A stretch of 64,000 bases of DNA from Helicoverpa zea (GCF_022581195.2 NC_061456.1:13580501-13644500); one strand, 5' to 3'. Shown: positions 24,843 to 37,867, counted from the stretch's first letter. A program made the numbers and translations. The notes: generated by a model not told the origin, from the letters alone.

Positions 24843-25709
24843 GTAAGTCTTTTTTATTATAGAGAAAATCTAGGTAGCTATATAATTCTACGAAATTGTA
24901 CTTATGTACTAAAAAAAATACGCTTCTGAAAATATTTTCCTCTAAAAATTTTCCACTCATAAAGCATGTTCTAAGAAAATAAACGCCTGACATATCCCAT
25001 AAAAATGTAAATAATAAAACATCATTATCGTTCATGCGTTAACATTGAGTCTCTTTGACAAACGGCGGGGGATGTTGCCAGAGCAAACACTCGGCCGGAC
25101 ACGGGGTGGCCATAAATAAAAAACAAAAATATTTACACGTCAATAGATTCGGATGGCCGTTCAAAGTATTGCACGGATATCAATTTTATACGAACCTTTT
25201 TACTTTAAGATGGTAATGAGTTGTAGTGAGCCGAATGATGTAAACTAAACAGAGGGGATAAAAGGGCGTTTAAAATAGTTTACGTATGGGTGTATATTTA
25301 TTTTAGAGGAGAACGCTTCTGTATAAATTGAGAAAGGGATTTCAGTTCAGCAATATAAGTACCTAACATTTGAAAAAGACGAATATATTTATATGTACCT
25401 ACTTATATACTCTGCAAAGACATTTCGATGAAAATAAGATTACATAAAAATAGTACAATAATTATGTTTATCAATAAGTTTTTAATTGAAAGATTCCATT
25501 AGGATAATCAAATGTCCAGAATACTGATGTGGGCAGATGCCAATGATGTAGTCTTTTAAATGCATTGCCAGTCGTAACGATTATTATTTATGTGCAAACG
25601 TTAAGTTATGCGATGTTACATCATTACCTATCTATAATAATATTATAATTTCTAGTATAATTAAAAGCTATGATCTTAAAAATGCAATGCGAGTCATGAA
25701 AACAGGCAT

Positions 25710-25751
25710 TTATTTTTCCTTCCAACAGACGTTATTTTTCCTTCCAACGAC
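25710..25751. repeat. Tandem duplication, about 21 bp
   Basis: TTATTTTTCCTTCCAAC occurs at 25710 and again at 25732, each followed by a GAC-containing tail with a one-base difference. This is a simple local duplication. Confidence 0.85.
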
Positions 25752-26660
25752 ATAATTTATTTACCCTAACATCCCTAAGAACACACAAAATAACCAGAAT
25801 AAACAAAACCACAACAATACGAGTCAATACTTGATAAATTACACGAGTGCCCAGAGCCAATCCATCTTGTTTCCAAATTAGAGAAACACTCAGTCCCCTG
25901 CGTTACGTATGCACCCTGCCACTGGCCACCGTCCAGGGTACTGAAATAAAAGAAAATTTATACCAACCGTTATATTTTATTGTTATTACCTTATTCTTTT
26001 TATTTTATCAATTTTTCCTTTGGCCATTTATTGATAAAACTCGCTAGGGGAATGAGGCGTCTATTCGGGGAATATAAAAGGGTTGGGATGTGTTTCATTT
26101 GCATGGATTACTTCAAGTGGATGTATTGTTTCGGTAGTCGTGAAATATTGCTTTCAGATAAACGTGCTTACTTAGCCGGATTAAGAGATAGCCCTTGTTT
26201 TCGTTGTTTTTCTTTTTCGTTGTCTATAATTGTGATTTGTTAAGTAAGTTTATTTCATGATATCACAACTTTCTTGCTTGAGAGATGAGGCACGGGTTTT
26301 TGTTTTTCACAACTATTATCAACAACAAAAAGGTAGGTAACATTATGATTAAACTAAAATCTCAATTTGACGTAGGTATTCCTGACAAGCTTTTCTCGCA
26401 TAAAAATATATTTGGAATCGTTTCTATACTTTTCATGATACCTTTAGATGTAGAGAGAAAACTATGATCTGTTAGCACCATTTAGTTAAACATTAAAAGT
26501 ACGTTTTAAGAGTAATTATTTTAGAAGTTTAACTATTTATCACATTTATCACATCGTATTAACCCAGTCAGTACCTAATGCCGATTCATCTCTAGAATTA
26601 CCCCCTCCAGGTTTAAATCTATCTCGGTGCAACAAAACCCACGGCAAGTATTGACAGCCA

Positions 26661-26680
26661 GTTAATTACCGCTAATTAAC
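26661..26680. promoter_or_regulatory. Near-palindromic double homeodomain core
   Basis: GTTAATTACCGCTAATTAAC is a near-perfect dyad of two TAATTA-type cores, in a C-rich patch (26600-26705) unlike its surroundings. TAATTA is the core bound by Antennapedia-class homeodomains. Function is inferred. Confidence 0.3.
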
Positions 26681-28246
26681 AGTCCCCCGCTCTGCACCCT
26701 GGCAACACTCAACTAATCCTATTTCTTATCTTTTACACGCTAATGTCTTACCATTTGCATTCGGTTACTCGCAAAATGCTGGAGAAATATAAGGTGGTTT
26801 AAAGTGTTGCTAGCGTGCAAAATTTTACCCTGAGTATGGGGTAATAAGTCGTAATATGAGGTATCTTGGTAACTTAAGGATATCACTGTATTCTAAAGAA
26901 TTTAAAAAACTTACGACAGCTTTTTGATTAGCAGGTGACTCATGAATTATTTTGTTTTGTAGTAAAAGATTTTCAATTATTTAAGTTAGGTACGCGAAGA
27001 AAGGCAAGAGCGTTGTCATTTTCATGACTGCGTTGCTAAATGATTACGTACCAATGAAAAATTATGTTCTTTACGGCACAAAATATATTATTAGAATAAG
27101 AGACAAAAATCATAGATGGCGCTATGTGGACTGTTTGACCGACTGAATGATTTGTCGACGGGTGCGGCGTCCAGCGCCTCACTTTTGGCTCGACGAGCGG
27201 TGTGTGGACGGTTGTCTTGAGTGATCTTGTGCGTTAGGTATAGTTTAGGTATTTAGGTATTACTGTATAGGTAGATTGATAATGATTTTGTGAAATATGT
27301 TTTTTGTAATAAATTGTTAAGTACGACGTTTTTATTTCAATTTGAGCGGACTATCCGTCCCCTTTCTAAAAATATCTTAAATTAAACAAAGTAAGGAAAA
27401 ACCCAACCCCTTAGCGGGTAACCCGCAAACAAATTAAGAGGATTTAACAAAAAAAGCTTACATTTGGCGGAACCGAAGCCATGCTAATTGCGGCAGGGAG
27501 TCGCTGTTGATATGGTAATGTACAGCGCCCTCTCGTGCCAAGTAGACGAACTAACCAGTGCAGAAGAATAACGGAGATTATTAAGGATTGTGAAGTAATT
27601 AATGCAAGCTTTGTGTGATTTTCGTGATAAAGATTCGTTCAGTGATGTTGTTTTCACCTTAAAGAACTACAGTCGAAAGTTTCTTAAATGAAAAGTAGGA
27701 AGGTCTAAAATAGGATGAAGCAATCGGATTAGAATTAGGAAAATTTAGGTAAGCAGGTAAAATAACCTTCATATTTCAAAATATGTATTACTTCTGGAAT
27801 AGTTCAAAAACGTTACTGTTAATAGCTTTGTAGTATATTCTCTAACATAATTATGTACGATACCTACCTGCTGTTTCGGGTGCAGCCAAAATAGAACCCA
27901 TTTTATCTCCCTAAATAGGAATGAAATGACAAGGACCTTAAAAAAATCCCGAGTTATAAATAGAACACATTAGACATCAGATTTTTACTTTTAATTATTT
28001 TGTCCATTATTCAAATGAGGGAAACGTATCAATTCGCGCGAAATAACTTTTCAATTTTCGGAACGTTGCAGAATATATTACCAAAGCGTCAAGATGGAAA
28101 TTAATAAATGGGAAAATTAAAAACGGACCAACCTGAGGGACGGACAAACAGAAAGTTTTTAAAAATTACTTTAATATATTCGAGAAATTAGAAAAATGTC
28201 TGCGTGAACCGACGGCCGCCACTCAGCCTGAAGTTTGAACAGTGTT

Positions 28247-29535
28247 CAAGGGCGGATCCACCGTTGTGGGCACGATGGGCATGCCCACAACCTTATTACC
28301 TAGACTTGTGACATCACACTTTTACGGTTTTTTTTAAATCGATAGGCTAATGATAACACTAGGGAACAAAATAATACTTTTTTTTGTTGCATTTAATTTT
28401 ATGACTGTTGTTTACTAATTCGAGATCACCATATTTTTTTTCTTACAGCTTTAGTTTTTGAGGTACTTTTGTGTCCCAAAACTCAAAAAAATTCGCGCTC
28501 ACTTCGCTCGCGGCTTTTTCACTTTACGGTGGTTTAAGTCCAATGTCGAAAACGTTAGATTAGTTTAAGTTAAAATTGAAAGTAGAAAAGGATAGCACCC
28601 CCATAACGCCCTCTTTCAGGACTTTCTGGTTAACAAGAAGCGGTGAAGAACAAAACAAACTTCCCAGCAACACAGCTGTCTATTACAATAAAATTATTAT
28701 TATTTACAATAGTCACTATTTTACATTTTTTTGTACAAAACAGTACCAAAACTTAAAAAATCTCGCGCTCGCTACGCTCGCGGTTTTTTCACTTAGCAGT
28801 GGCTTTTTTTTTACTTGTTTCTGTGATTTAGTGTCCCAAAACTCCAAAATTTTGCGCTCGCTACGCTCGCGCAAATTTATACGGTTTTATACCACGTCTT
28901 TGCTTTTGGTTTTATAACTTGGTAACTACGACGAAATCTAAAAAATGTTCCGGCTTGCTACGCTCGCGCAAAAAACAAAACTACTCACAATCTTTCCATA
29001 CATAGGGGTGCTTTAGTAATGATTGCACCCGGTACATAAGCTAGAGACGGAACTGATAGTGAGCATAATATGAGTTTAGATATATTTAAAAAAAAAAAAA
29101 AACGTTTTTTTAGCATTATTAGATTGGTTCGTAATTTTATTTTGTCGTTTTTTTTTTGGGGTGCTCAATAGGTAGCAGCCCGGGGTGCCACCCGATGCTA
29201 TGCTGCCACTGGTAGTTGAGAAGTGCACCAAATGCGTCAAACCCTCCCTATATTGGCTTACTGGCTACTAGAAGTTATTGATTGAAATAGGTTTGGATCG
29301 AAACTATTTTTTTTTATCGGGTCCAACTTCCTCCTAAGTTTATTTTCATTCCTAATGCCAAAGTCCTGATGCTCAGAAAAAAGGAAATAATTTCATTCAA
29401 AAGTTCATAAACGACTTGCATAATTTTTAATGAGCATGTTCATGCTCCGACTTTTACTTTTGTAGTAGCCGCTTCTAGTTCCGATTTTCTAGTAGCTGTG
29501 ACCACAACCTTTTTTGAGGGCTGGATCCGCGCTTG
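28247..29535. mobile_element. hAT-type DNA transposon, non-autonomous
   Basis: The left end CAAGGGCGGATCCA (28247-28260) and right end TGGATCCGCGCTTG (29522-29535) are inverted repeats matching at 13 of 14 positions. They resemble the CAGGGGCGGATCCAG termini common in hAT elements. Identical 8-mers ACAGTGTT flank the element (28239-28246 and 29536-29543), the duplication length expected for hAT. At 1289 bp it has no transposase frame that I can recognise. The longest frame (28576-28917) spans its internal repeats and is probably chance. Four repeat units containing GCTCGC words lie inside (separate entry). Confidence 0.85.
28471..28970. repeat. Four dispersed copies of a GCTCGC-rich unit inside the hAT element
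   Basis: A core close to CGCGCTCGCTACGCTCGCG occurs at 28494-28512, 28764-28782, 28854-28872 and 28952-28969. It is usually preceded by a (GTGTCCC)AAAACTC-AAAA stretch and in two units followed by TTTTTTCACTT. The cores diverge by a few bases. Clustered internal repeats in hAT elements often bind transposase. That role here is inference. Confidence 0.8.
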
Positions 29536-29544
29536 ACAGTGTTC

Positions 29545-31230
29545 AGGTTTTAAATTAAAATGGGATATTGAGTATCAGAATAAATAATACAGAAGTATCT
29601 TCTGGTGTAAAATTGGTATCGTTGAGTCAATACTACTGAAGGACGCTTTATGTTCGACAACAAGGTTAATGTTAGAACCAAACTCAAAACACTACCTCAT
29701 AATTATAAGATTCATCCTACGGTACGAAAACTGCTGAAGACCATTATTTTAATCTGTTTTTGTGTCGAGTATTGTACCTTAGAAACTTTATCTTTTATAT
29801 CTTGATGCCGAGTTTAGAACCGAGTTAGCAGTATTTACAAAAAAAGTAATTAACAAAAATTCTGAAGGCTCACTTTCTGGTAATAAAAACCCACAATCAG
29901 CTGTTCAAAATGATGCCAGTTAACAGACCTAAGACGTAAATCCATCAGAGCGTGTCAGCCATAACGGACAGTCGAAACATACCGACTGTTTTATATTCAC
30001 GCCGAGTGCCACCACTAAACTGGATGGCCATAACCGTAGATTAAGAATACTTAACCTTTTACTGTGCTATCGAGCACTATTGTTTGGAATTCCTTCGTTT
30101 GTAGACAGAATTACTGTGATTAGTGCGCTTTGAATGATACAATTGAGAGGTTATTGATACAAAGGTTGGCTGTGGTGGCATGTTCATTAAATGGAGGTTA
30201 AAAACCTTTCTTCTTTACACCTATTTCTAAATCAAAATGATGCTTCTTTCTGCTCTTAGAACGTAGAGATTTTGATCGAAATACATTATAGTTTTCTGGA
30301 GCCGTCGGCGACGCGACGGTGACAAAATTCAGATTTTGACACCGGAAAACTTTTTTGAGCATGTTAGCTTGGCGGCCAGTCCGCAATAAGCTGCATCCAT
30401 TTAGACTAGAAGCCGACCCGATTATTCATGGAAGAAGGCTAGGCAGATTGAAGTTACTGGAATCAACTGAGAAATTTGACAAGGCAAAAGAACTGGGTAC
30501 AGATTTGTTCTCCTTGAAGAATTTCCTCTTCCTCAAGCTGTATCCCTACTCCTTACCACAAAACCAACAATACTAACGAACCAATTAGATGCAACACCTA
30601 ACTATAAGTCTTACTAATTAATTTGCGAGTTTTTGTGTAATATCATAACATTCAGTTGTCAATAGCAGCCGGGTCCCACCGCTCACCGGTCGGCGCATAC
30701 ATTTGCATATGATTTCATATCCAGTGAATAGGGGAATAAAATTAGACGCACATGGCGAGCTTTTTTAAAACCCTTGTTTTTACCTTTTTTCGTATCTGTT
30801 TCGCTTTTCAACGGTCACTTGTTTTCAGTTTTTGGGATACTATTTTTTGTTTTTTTTTTTCAGTACAAATCGGAACATAACGTTCTGATATGATGGATAT
30901 AAGTATTTATGTATTTTTAGTAACTGAAAATACTTTTGTAATATTTAGGAGTATGTGTTCAAGCTATTATAATAATTTGTTACATCGGTTGATGTAAAAT
31001 ACATGAAACACAGTTAGGAATTACATATTACTTACTTAACTAAGTTAGGTAAGTTTACTTTTTTAAGAAACTATTGTTTTTAATCAAAACATAATTAGTA
31101 TTTAATAATGATTGATATACATGTTAAAATGTAAAAATGTGGATAGATTAGCATAGCAATAAACCCTTAGTTTTGTAATGTCGCTATCCGACGTTAGATG
31201 GCGCTTAACATAATTTATTCATATCTAATT
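29545..31230. other. Non-coding stretch
   Basis: No gene. It contains a degenerate SINE 3' fragment (30390-30446) and a POU/octamer-type word ATTTGCATATGATTTCATAT near 30701. Confidence 0.45.
30390..30446 (+). mobile_element. Degenerate SINE 3' fragment
   Basis: AGCTGCATCCATTTAGACTA and the following GAAGCCGACCC...GAAGAAGGCT match, with several substitutions, the 3' segment of the intact SINE at 13767-14147. It is old and truncated at both ends. Confidence 0.6.
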
Positions 31231-31237
31231 ATTAATA

Positions 31238-31997
31238 CTGCCGTCGTTATTAAGAAAGGCACAACTAACATTTTACAAATGTTGAGAAAATCGAGTTTAA
31301 AATATTTTTGAATTTTGTTAAAAAAACACGTTTAAAATGTGTTTTTCGAAATTGTTGAAATGTAAAAAGTTGAGTTTTTTTGGTATGTACACAACGATAG
31401 CAATATTATATTTTAATTTAAATGGATATATTTAATAATTAGCATAATTATTTTTACCTTAACATAAAAAATAACAAGAAAGGAGCAATATTATGTTGAA
31501 AAGGCACATATAACCAAATATGCCTTTTCAATGTTAAATTAGTACAATTTACGATGAAAAGGCATATTTTCTTAATTGTGTCTTTTCATTGTAATTTTTT
31601 AAAATGAATATATAGGTGCAGAAAATATTAGAATGAATTCATAACGCCGATGTGCCTTTTTTATATAACATTTATTAGCGTAGGGGTAAATAGAAAGGGC
31701 ATAACTGCCAGTTGTGACTTTTCTTTCTACATTAATTGCCAAAATGTTCGTTCCATTAAATATATCGATAGTAAAATGGTAAAATAAAAGTCACATCATA
31801 CAATATGCCTTTTTATTGTAATAAAACTTAAAAAGTGATGTAGTTGTGCCCTTTAAGCTTATGCTATCTCTGTTTATTTTGCAGCTAAAAATCCACAAAA
31901 AATCAGGCAGATAGGCCTTTTTTTCCTGATTCCGAATATGTACATAACTCATTTTGACAAAAAATGTTAGTTGTGCCCTTTTTCGGTAGCACGGCAG
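31238..31997. mobile_element. 760-bp DNA element with serial internal hairpins
   Basis: The ends CTGCCGT (31238) and ACGGCAG (31997) are inverted. Inside them GGCACAACTAACATTTT (from about 31258) and AAAATGTTAGTTGTGCC (to about 31977) form longer inverted subterminal repeats. AATA flanks both sides (31234-31237, 31998-32001), a possible 4-bp target duplication. The interior is a series of hairpins whose stems repeat the AAAAGGCA/TGCCTTTT theme of the ends: 31496-31506 with 31521-31531 (11 bp perfect), about 31545-31596, about 31691-31728 and about 31783-31818. One further hairpin uses AAAAACAC/GTGTTTTT (31322-31346). It has no coding capacity and I cannot place it in a superfamily. Confidence 0.7.
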
Positions 31998-33149
31998 AAT
32001 ACTATTATTTAACTATTAAACAAATATAAATATTTGACGGCTTTTTCTCAGTTGCTTTTATTTTGATGACTAAGCGTATTTTATAAAATGTACTAACAGG
32101 TGGAATAAACCATAATTAGCGTTTTCCGCTACAATACAACAATTATAAACTACATACCTTCTCAATTGTTTAAAGCTTTTCTTTTTAAGTCTGTTCAGTT
32201 GTCAGATAATTATAATAATCGTTTTGTAATAATAACCTAATTTGTTCCCAACATTCCACAATCAGTATCAGCCACGTCACTGTATGACGTCACTATCGCG
32301 TGTATTTCAACAAATACCGTACAACACACAATGTTTAACACTCGCAGCTAATACAAGCAAATTTATTCGTCATAGTACGCCACACAATGAATAATTACTC
32401 TCCAGGAATTCTTATACACTACTGTGGAGCTTTGCGCTTGCGGTTCAGCTAGGCTTTACGTGAAGGAAGGAAATCTTTTGTAAAACCATAATTTTCCGTT
32501 TAAGTACACCGATGAGAATGTAGGCATGTTTCCTACTTTAAGTTTAGGATAAAATATATTTTCTTGTACGCCCTTTTTGTTTATGCGGGCAGGTTTGCTA
32601 ATACCTTAATTACAGTACCTATGCAGTCTGAAAATGTATGGATCATCTCTCTAACTTTAAAACTAAAATAGAAAAATTAATTATCAATTCCAACGTTCGC
32701 ATTCACTTAATATTTCGCCAACACTTAAGTACTGCGGAAACTAATATCTCCAGTCCATCTAATCTCCCCAAAATCGGCAATCGGCTAAAATACCGCAGAG
32801 TCTAGTCATGGTGACGGTAGAAAAATCCCCATTGGTTCCCATCGATGGGCCAGCATATGGGTATTTCGTTTCCTCATGCATATTTATAGTTCGACCCCTC
32901 GGCTCCATCGCTGAGTAACGAACGGACAAACGAACGAACGTTAGCTTTTGTTGACATGTTACCGATATCTTCTCGTTTGCTTGTGATTGCGATCTTTGGA
33001 TCCGAATCGAGGCAGTATTCGTATATTTTGGAGGAAAATTCGGTTCAGTCAGTAGTGTATGTAGATCTTTTTGGTTGAATATTCATTGATGGAACAGTAT
33101 ACAGAAAGGACTACATTCTATTATCTTCACTGATATATCTCTTGGACTT

Positions 33150-33205
33150 ATACGCCAAAACTACTGAACAGATTTAAATTAAATTCGGTGTAAAAATAGA
33201 CTAAA
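33150..33205 (-). mobile_element. Degenerate interspersed repeat fragment
   Basis: TACGCCAAAACTACTGAACAG and the following A/T-rich block match the conserved core (ACGCCTAAACTACTGAACCG) of the repeat at 37843-38106. The ends are not visible. Confidence 0.4.
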
Positions 33206-33629
33206 GGCTGAAAAAGGCAATACTGATAAAGCATTAAAAGTGTATGTCAGAAAATTTCTAAGTTTTTTTCAATTCAAATAAAACAACACTAACAAAAGCA
33301 AGGTAACTATTATATCTCAAGTTCTAATAGGTCGAGAAACATTTTTAACAACCGACGTAGTTTTGAATGGAGACCAATTGTATTGAATGAGAGAACCTTG
33401 AAGGTTGACACAAACTTGTATATGGGTTAATAGATCACACGAGACGATACCATCATAAGGTGACTCACGATAAACTATATTGTTTGGGAACTTTAAACTT
33501 GTTTCCGTTTTTTTGAAAACTGAGAAGTTTTTTTTGGGAATATTGTTACTCAACAAAAGAACAGTTTCTATTTCTGGACTACTTGATGGCATCCTTTGAT
33601 AAGTAATGGGTTAAAATCAACAATAAGTA

Positions 33630-33725
33630 CCAGCCTTTGATATTCCTTCCGTCGTAGGCCTTCTTATGTGCTAGGGCCGCGGTACCTCTTTCGAACAACC
33701 CGCAGCCCAACCTTTGATATTCCTA
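33630..33725 (-). pseudogene. Possible transposon-derived coding scrap
   Basis: Read on the minus strand, about 33645-33705 gives GLFERGTAALAHKKAYDGRN, a stretch that resembles translated lepidopteran repeats I have seen, without a firm family. CCTTTGATATTCC words flank it on both sides (about 33635 and 33715), so the insert sits inside a small duplicated segment. Low confidence. Confidence 0.2.
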
Positions 33726-34047
33726 GATTAAAATTGATGATAAGTACGAAGTACTAGTTACATAAATTCATAATTAGAAACAGACTTCTTCTACACAATA
33801 ATGTCCTGGAGGCCATTGATTTTGTTATAAGAAAAGACAGGCAAAAAGTTTACGATCGCGCCATTTCACTATTTCTTGAATCGAAGACAATATGTATACA
33901 TATATAGCAAAAATGATAATCACTGTTACTATACTATACCTGTTTTTCTATAGGCACTAACAATAAAGAAATTAGCCTCCAACCACCACCACCGAACTAT
34001 TTATAAATGCAAAAATACTTACCAAAAAAAAAACCTTACCAAAAAGC

Positions 34048-34165
34048 CATGGCGTACATAATAACCGTAATAGGTGGTGACCCATAAACCACGGTATGGC
34101 GGCAAACACTGGTTATTATACACCATTACCGTATAATAGAGTACGCCGATATCCATGGTGGACGT
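34048..34165. repeat. Imperfect inverted repeat with CCATGG near both ends
   Basis: GCCATGGCGTACATAATAACC... on the left pairs, with gaps, with ...GTATAATAGAGTACGCC and CCATGG on the right (about 34125-34160). It could be a decayed MITE or a regulatory dyad. Confidence 0.35.
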
Positions 34166-37100
34166 CACGGTGTTTAATTACCAGCTTTTGTACTAACTGG
34201 GGCACTTGCTTGTGGGTTTTTGAACTATTTTTGAGGATAGTGAGATGGTTTATTAGGCTAGGGTTTGATTTAGGGTTGTAAGGGTTGCAGAAAGTGATCC
34301 TCTTTTCTCAGTGTTGGATACGGAAATTTTGATGGCTTTTTATTATACTTACCTTCCAATAGTTATCAGTAAGTCACGTACAGAAAAGTTCATAACTCAT
34401 AGAAATTATAAGCCTTAGTTACAACAATCTCCAGAGATTTCCGTAGATTTGTCCCATTCTAAAACTCCATGAAAAGAGATAATATTGACAAGATTGTCAT
34501 TTGCACTGCTTTCTTAAATTATTCAGCTTTTCCCTCGACATTGAATTTTGAATTCTGAATGAGATAGTTGATAACGATTTAAACAATATCAAAAACAAAT
34601 CTGTAACCAAAAACAATAAGTCTATCAATGAGAACACCCTTCTAATACGAGTCCAGTTTTTCACGGCTAACTTGCGGTTCTAACAAATTCGGGTAATGTT
34701 CTAAGGTGAAACAGTTTCTGCATGCGTTCATTAACTGGCCGCTATTTACTTAATATCGGGTGACGGTTTGCCGTGACCAAATGGAATAATGTTGTAGTTT
34801 TTATTTATTAATTACACGTCGTTTGTTGAGTGGTGGCGAAGGGGGGAAAATACCTACTGATGTATTTGTGTTTACCTGAAACAATAGGTTTCGTCATAAA
34901 ATTTGTTTGTACCTACTGAACTAAGGTTCACCGACAACATGAAAGTCAGTTTTCATAAAACAATTTGTTTACCGCGAATTTTTCCGTTCAATTTTCAAAC
35001 TAAACGTTTATTTTGTCCTTGAAAATAGGCCTAAACTATGTGTTTTGACGTGTTATAATAAGAGACAGAAAGCGTGTTCAAGGTGATAACTATCTAGGTT
35101 TGATGATTGTAAAAAGAAACAATAAAGAATATGGATCGCACAAGTTACAAGTAATATTCTTTATTTACATATCTCTTATACCTAGATTATTTTAAACAGC
35201 GATGTTATACCATCACATCAAACCCCAAACTCCTTTTAAAAATCCAGGCAATTTTCACCCACTTATCTTTCAATATCCTCCCATTTTCCTTAAATATTCA
35301 AAACGTGCTTTTTATAACACAAATCACTCATCTATGACTAGACACTTGGAACAATTTGCGAACTGGTTGAGCACTTACATTTCCTGGCTTGTCATACGTC
35401 TAGAGGAGCCCTATAAATATACCCCGGAGCTCAACTATTGATAGTTTATTTATATGCTAATGTTTGTGATAAAAACTTTGAAGCTGTCCGCTACTTGTTT
35501 GTGGTTATTAATTTGTAGCCTGTGTTTTATTAGCTTGTAAATGGCTTCGAGATGTGTTGATTTTAATAACGCTGTATTAATATGTAGGTTTGGTTTGCAA
35601 TGGAATACTGGAATGTTGTAGCAATCTTTACTTTTAAAGAATTTGGTAGCTTACTTAATCGTATGTATGACCAATAACTTATTTATTAGTAAGTGTTGAT
35701 CTCTTTAGACAAGTCAATCTCTGTTTTTCATTATTAGTAAAAAATTGTAATACTGTTTTCTTATTTTTCGCTATTTTGGAATTCATATTTTCTCACTTTT
35801 CACTTCTTCTAATGTTGATTTTGTGGTCGTTTTCTTGTTTTATTTTGGAATTTTTAGTCATTCTTTCGGTTACTTTTTCTCTTACGACTACATAGAATCT
35901 TATTACCAAATCTACTCGCTATCTTCACCCATGGCGTGTAATCCATGGCGTATCGGTTATCTTATCACATATAGTTTTATGGAGAATTTGTTCGTAATTA
36001 GTTCCATGTATATTAAGTAGGGACGTGATACGCATCTAAAGGGGACGATAGGGTCTGTCTTATATTGTCGTTCTTCCAACTCTTAGGATATAATTGTTGG
36101 CAATTATAGACGATATCTTTATGTAAATACTGCCTGTTTATGTTGGGAAAACTGCTATTTACGTACAGTTATTTACTATTGAATTGTATAAGACAGTTAA
36201 ACCCTTACAAGTTGACCAGTTTGGTTTGTCATCTGCAGAATTTTGCCGAGGAACTCTTCACCAAAACTGTTAGAGATTTGTAATTGTGTGGTTTTTAATT
36301 CAAGTGCAACTATGCAGTAAGGATGAAGACGTAATATGATTTTTGCAAAACTTTTGCGGTCGTGCATACAACTGAAATATAAAGAACCCAGGCCTACTTT
36401 CAGCACTATCATTAAAAACAATAATTTAACGAGCAACTGCAGCGCAACTATCAGTACACACGATTGCGACAGGCGTCACATACCCTGCGCAAACGCATAA
36501 TTACGTCGGAAGGAAGTGCGTCCCCCGCGATGGAGCGATACATAGCATTAGCATAGCATTTACATAATGCCAGCTAAGCGCCCACAGCTTTTGATATTTT
36601 TAACCGACTGTCTTTCGAAACGGTTACGGTTATGGGCCGTGAACTAATTTTGAATGGGAGCCTTTGAACATGTGAGGAATTTTGAAATAAGTCTACCTAC
36701 TGATATGTTTTGTGAGGTAGTTTGTCCACATAGGAGATCCATATGGGATCATGCTCAGATCACATCATCAGAAATGTGCTCCATAAATTCTTCCCAATCA
36801 ATGCATGTTCAGTTTCTTCACTGGGATTAGTTTGATCCTTGGGCAACCTGAATAGAAACTGTCGTTTTTAATTATTAAGATCAACAAACCTTTTAGATTT
36901 CGGGACCGTAGTAGTTCATAGTTATTTAATAATTATACTACTTGGAACGTCATACCTACTCATTTCTGTAACTTTAACTAAATACATATTTTGCTTGTCA
37001 TCATCTGCGTTTTACAGGATATTTATTATCACACAGTCAAAGCATTATACAGAGCTTAGTTTATTAATAAAAATGACATGTATTTCTAAAAATGATTGAA

Positions 37101-37842
37101 AAACCCATCAAACGACACGCATATTAAGTGAAAATAGCCATAATAAATACTTAAGATGCGCGTCCACGATGCGTGGGCGCATGACATCCAATATGGCGGC
37201 TAGCTTCATTCTCAGGACATCACACATGCCTTGAATTTGTGATGAAGCATGTGGGCTACATGGAGTTTACCGTTCATTGTGACCACTCGTAATGTGTACG
37301 TACTTACAAGTGTTATTAGCCTTTTGTCCAGGAGTTTTTAAAGTTGGCTGCCAACTCAGCCTATAAAAGTCGAGATAAGAAAAAATTGCAGGTTTAAAAG
37401 TAGGAGTACAGTTTGAGAGAAATAATTTAACAATTCTGAAGTTGTATTTGACTCCTCGGTTTTTTTGACTACTGTGAAATCAATAGTAATCAACTTTGGA
37501 CAAGCAAAGTTTTTTGACAATATTTGTGAGAACAACATGATAATATGCGCAAAGAGTCAAATGGCTTACTTCAGAATTGATGAAGCCATTATAGTTCTGG
37601 TTTGTGCAAAAATATTAAAAACTATTATTTACACAAACATGAAAAGAAAAGTAGTTGAGTAGGAGATTAGTCTGTTTACTTACAGTAACGAGAGAAATTA
37701 CTCTTAAATGCAATACTACCATATTTATTTTCTAATAATCTATCTTATACTGTAGGTGATAGTTTCATTGAGGACAATATTTCACTTCTGAAGTTGATCG
37801 ATAACAATCACACATGAGAATATACTCGTAAGTAAATCCAAA

Positions 37843-37867
37843 CTAATATTATAAATGCGAAAGTAAC

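Larger units (their letters stand above)
24850..28238. other. Non-coding stretch with regulatory-looking patches
   Basis: No supported gene. It contains a 21-bp tandem duplication (25710-25751), a homeodomain-type palindrome (26661-26680) and an AGATGGCGCT at 27114-27123 beside a CpG-rich patch (27120-27240). Confidence 0.45.
32002..37842. other. Non-coding stretch with scattered weak repeats
   Basis: No supported gene. Contents: a CRE at 32285-32292, a perfect 12-bp palindrome CCCATCGATGGG at 32838-32849 in a GC-richer block (32780-32960), a degenerate repeat at 33150-33205, a possible retroelement scrap at 33640-33720, an imperfect dyad at 34048-34165, and a CpG-richer block at 36470-36600. 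Confidence 0.45.

Noticed and set aside
28576..28917. 113-codon ORF inside the hAT element
   Set aside because: It spans the GCTCGC repeat units and does not resemble a transposase.
33317..33592. 91-codon minus-strand ORF
   Set aside because: Codons look mildly protein-like, but there is no domain, splice context or poly(A) signal. Not enough to call.
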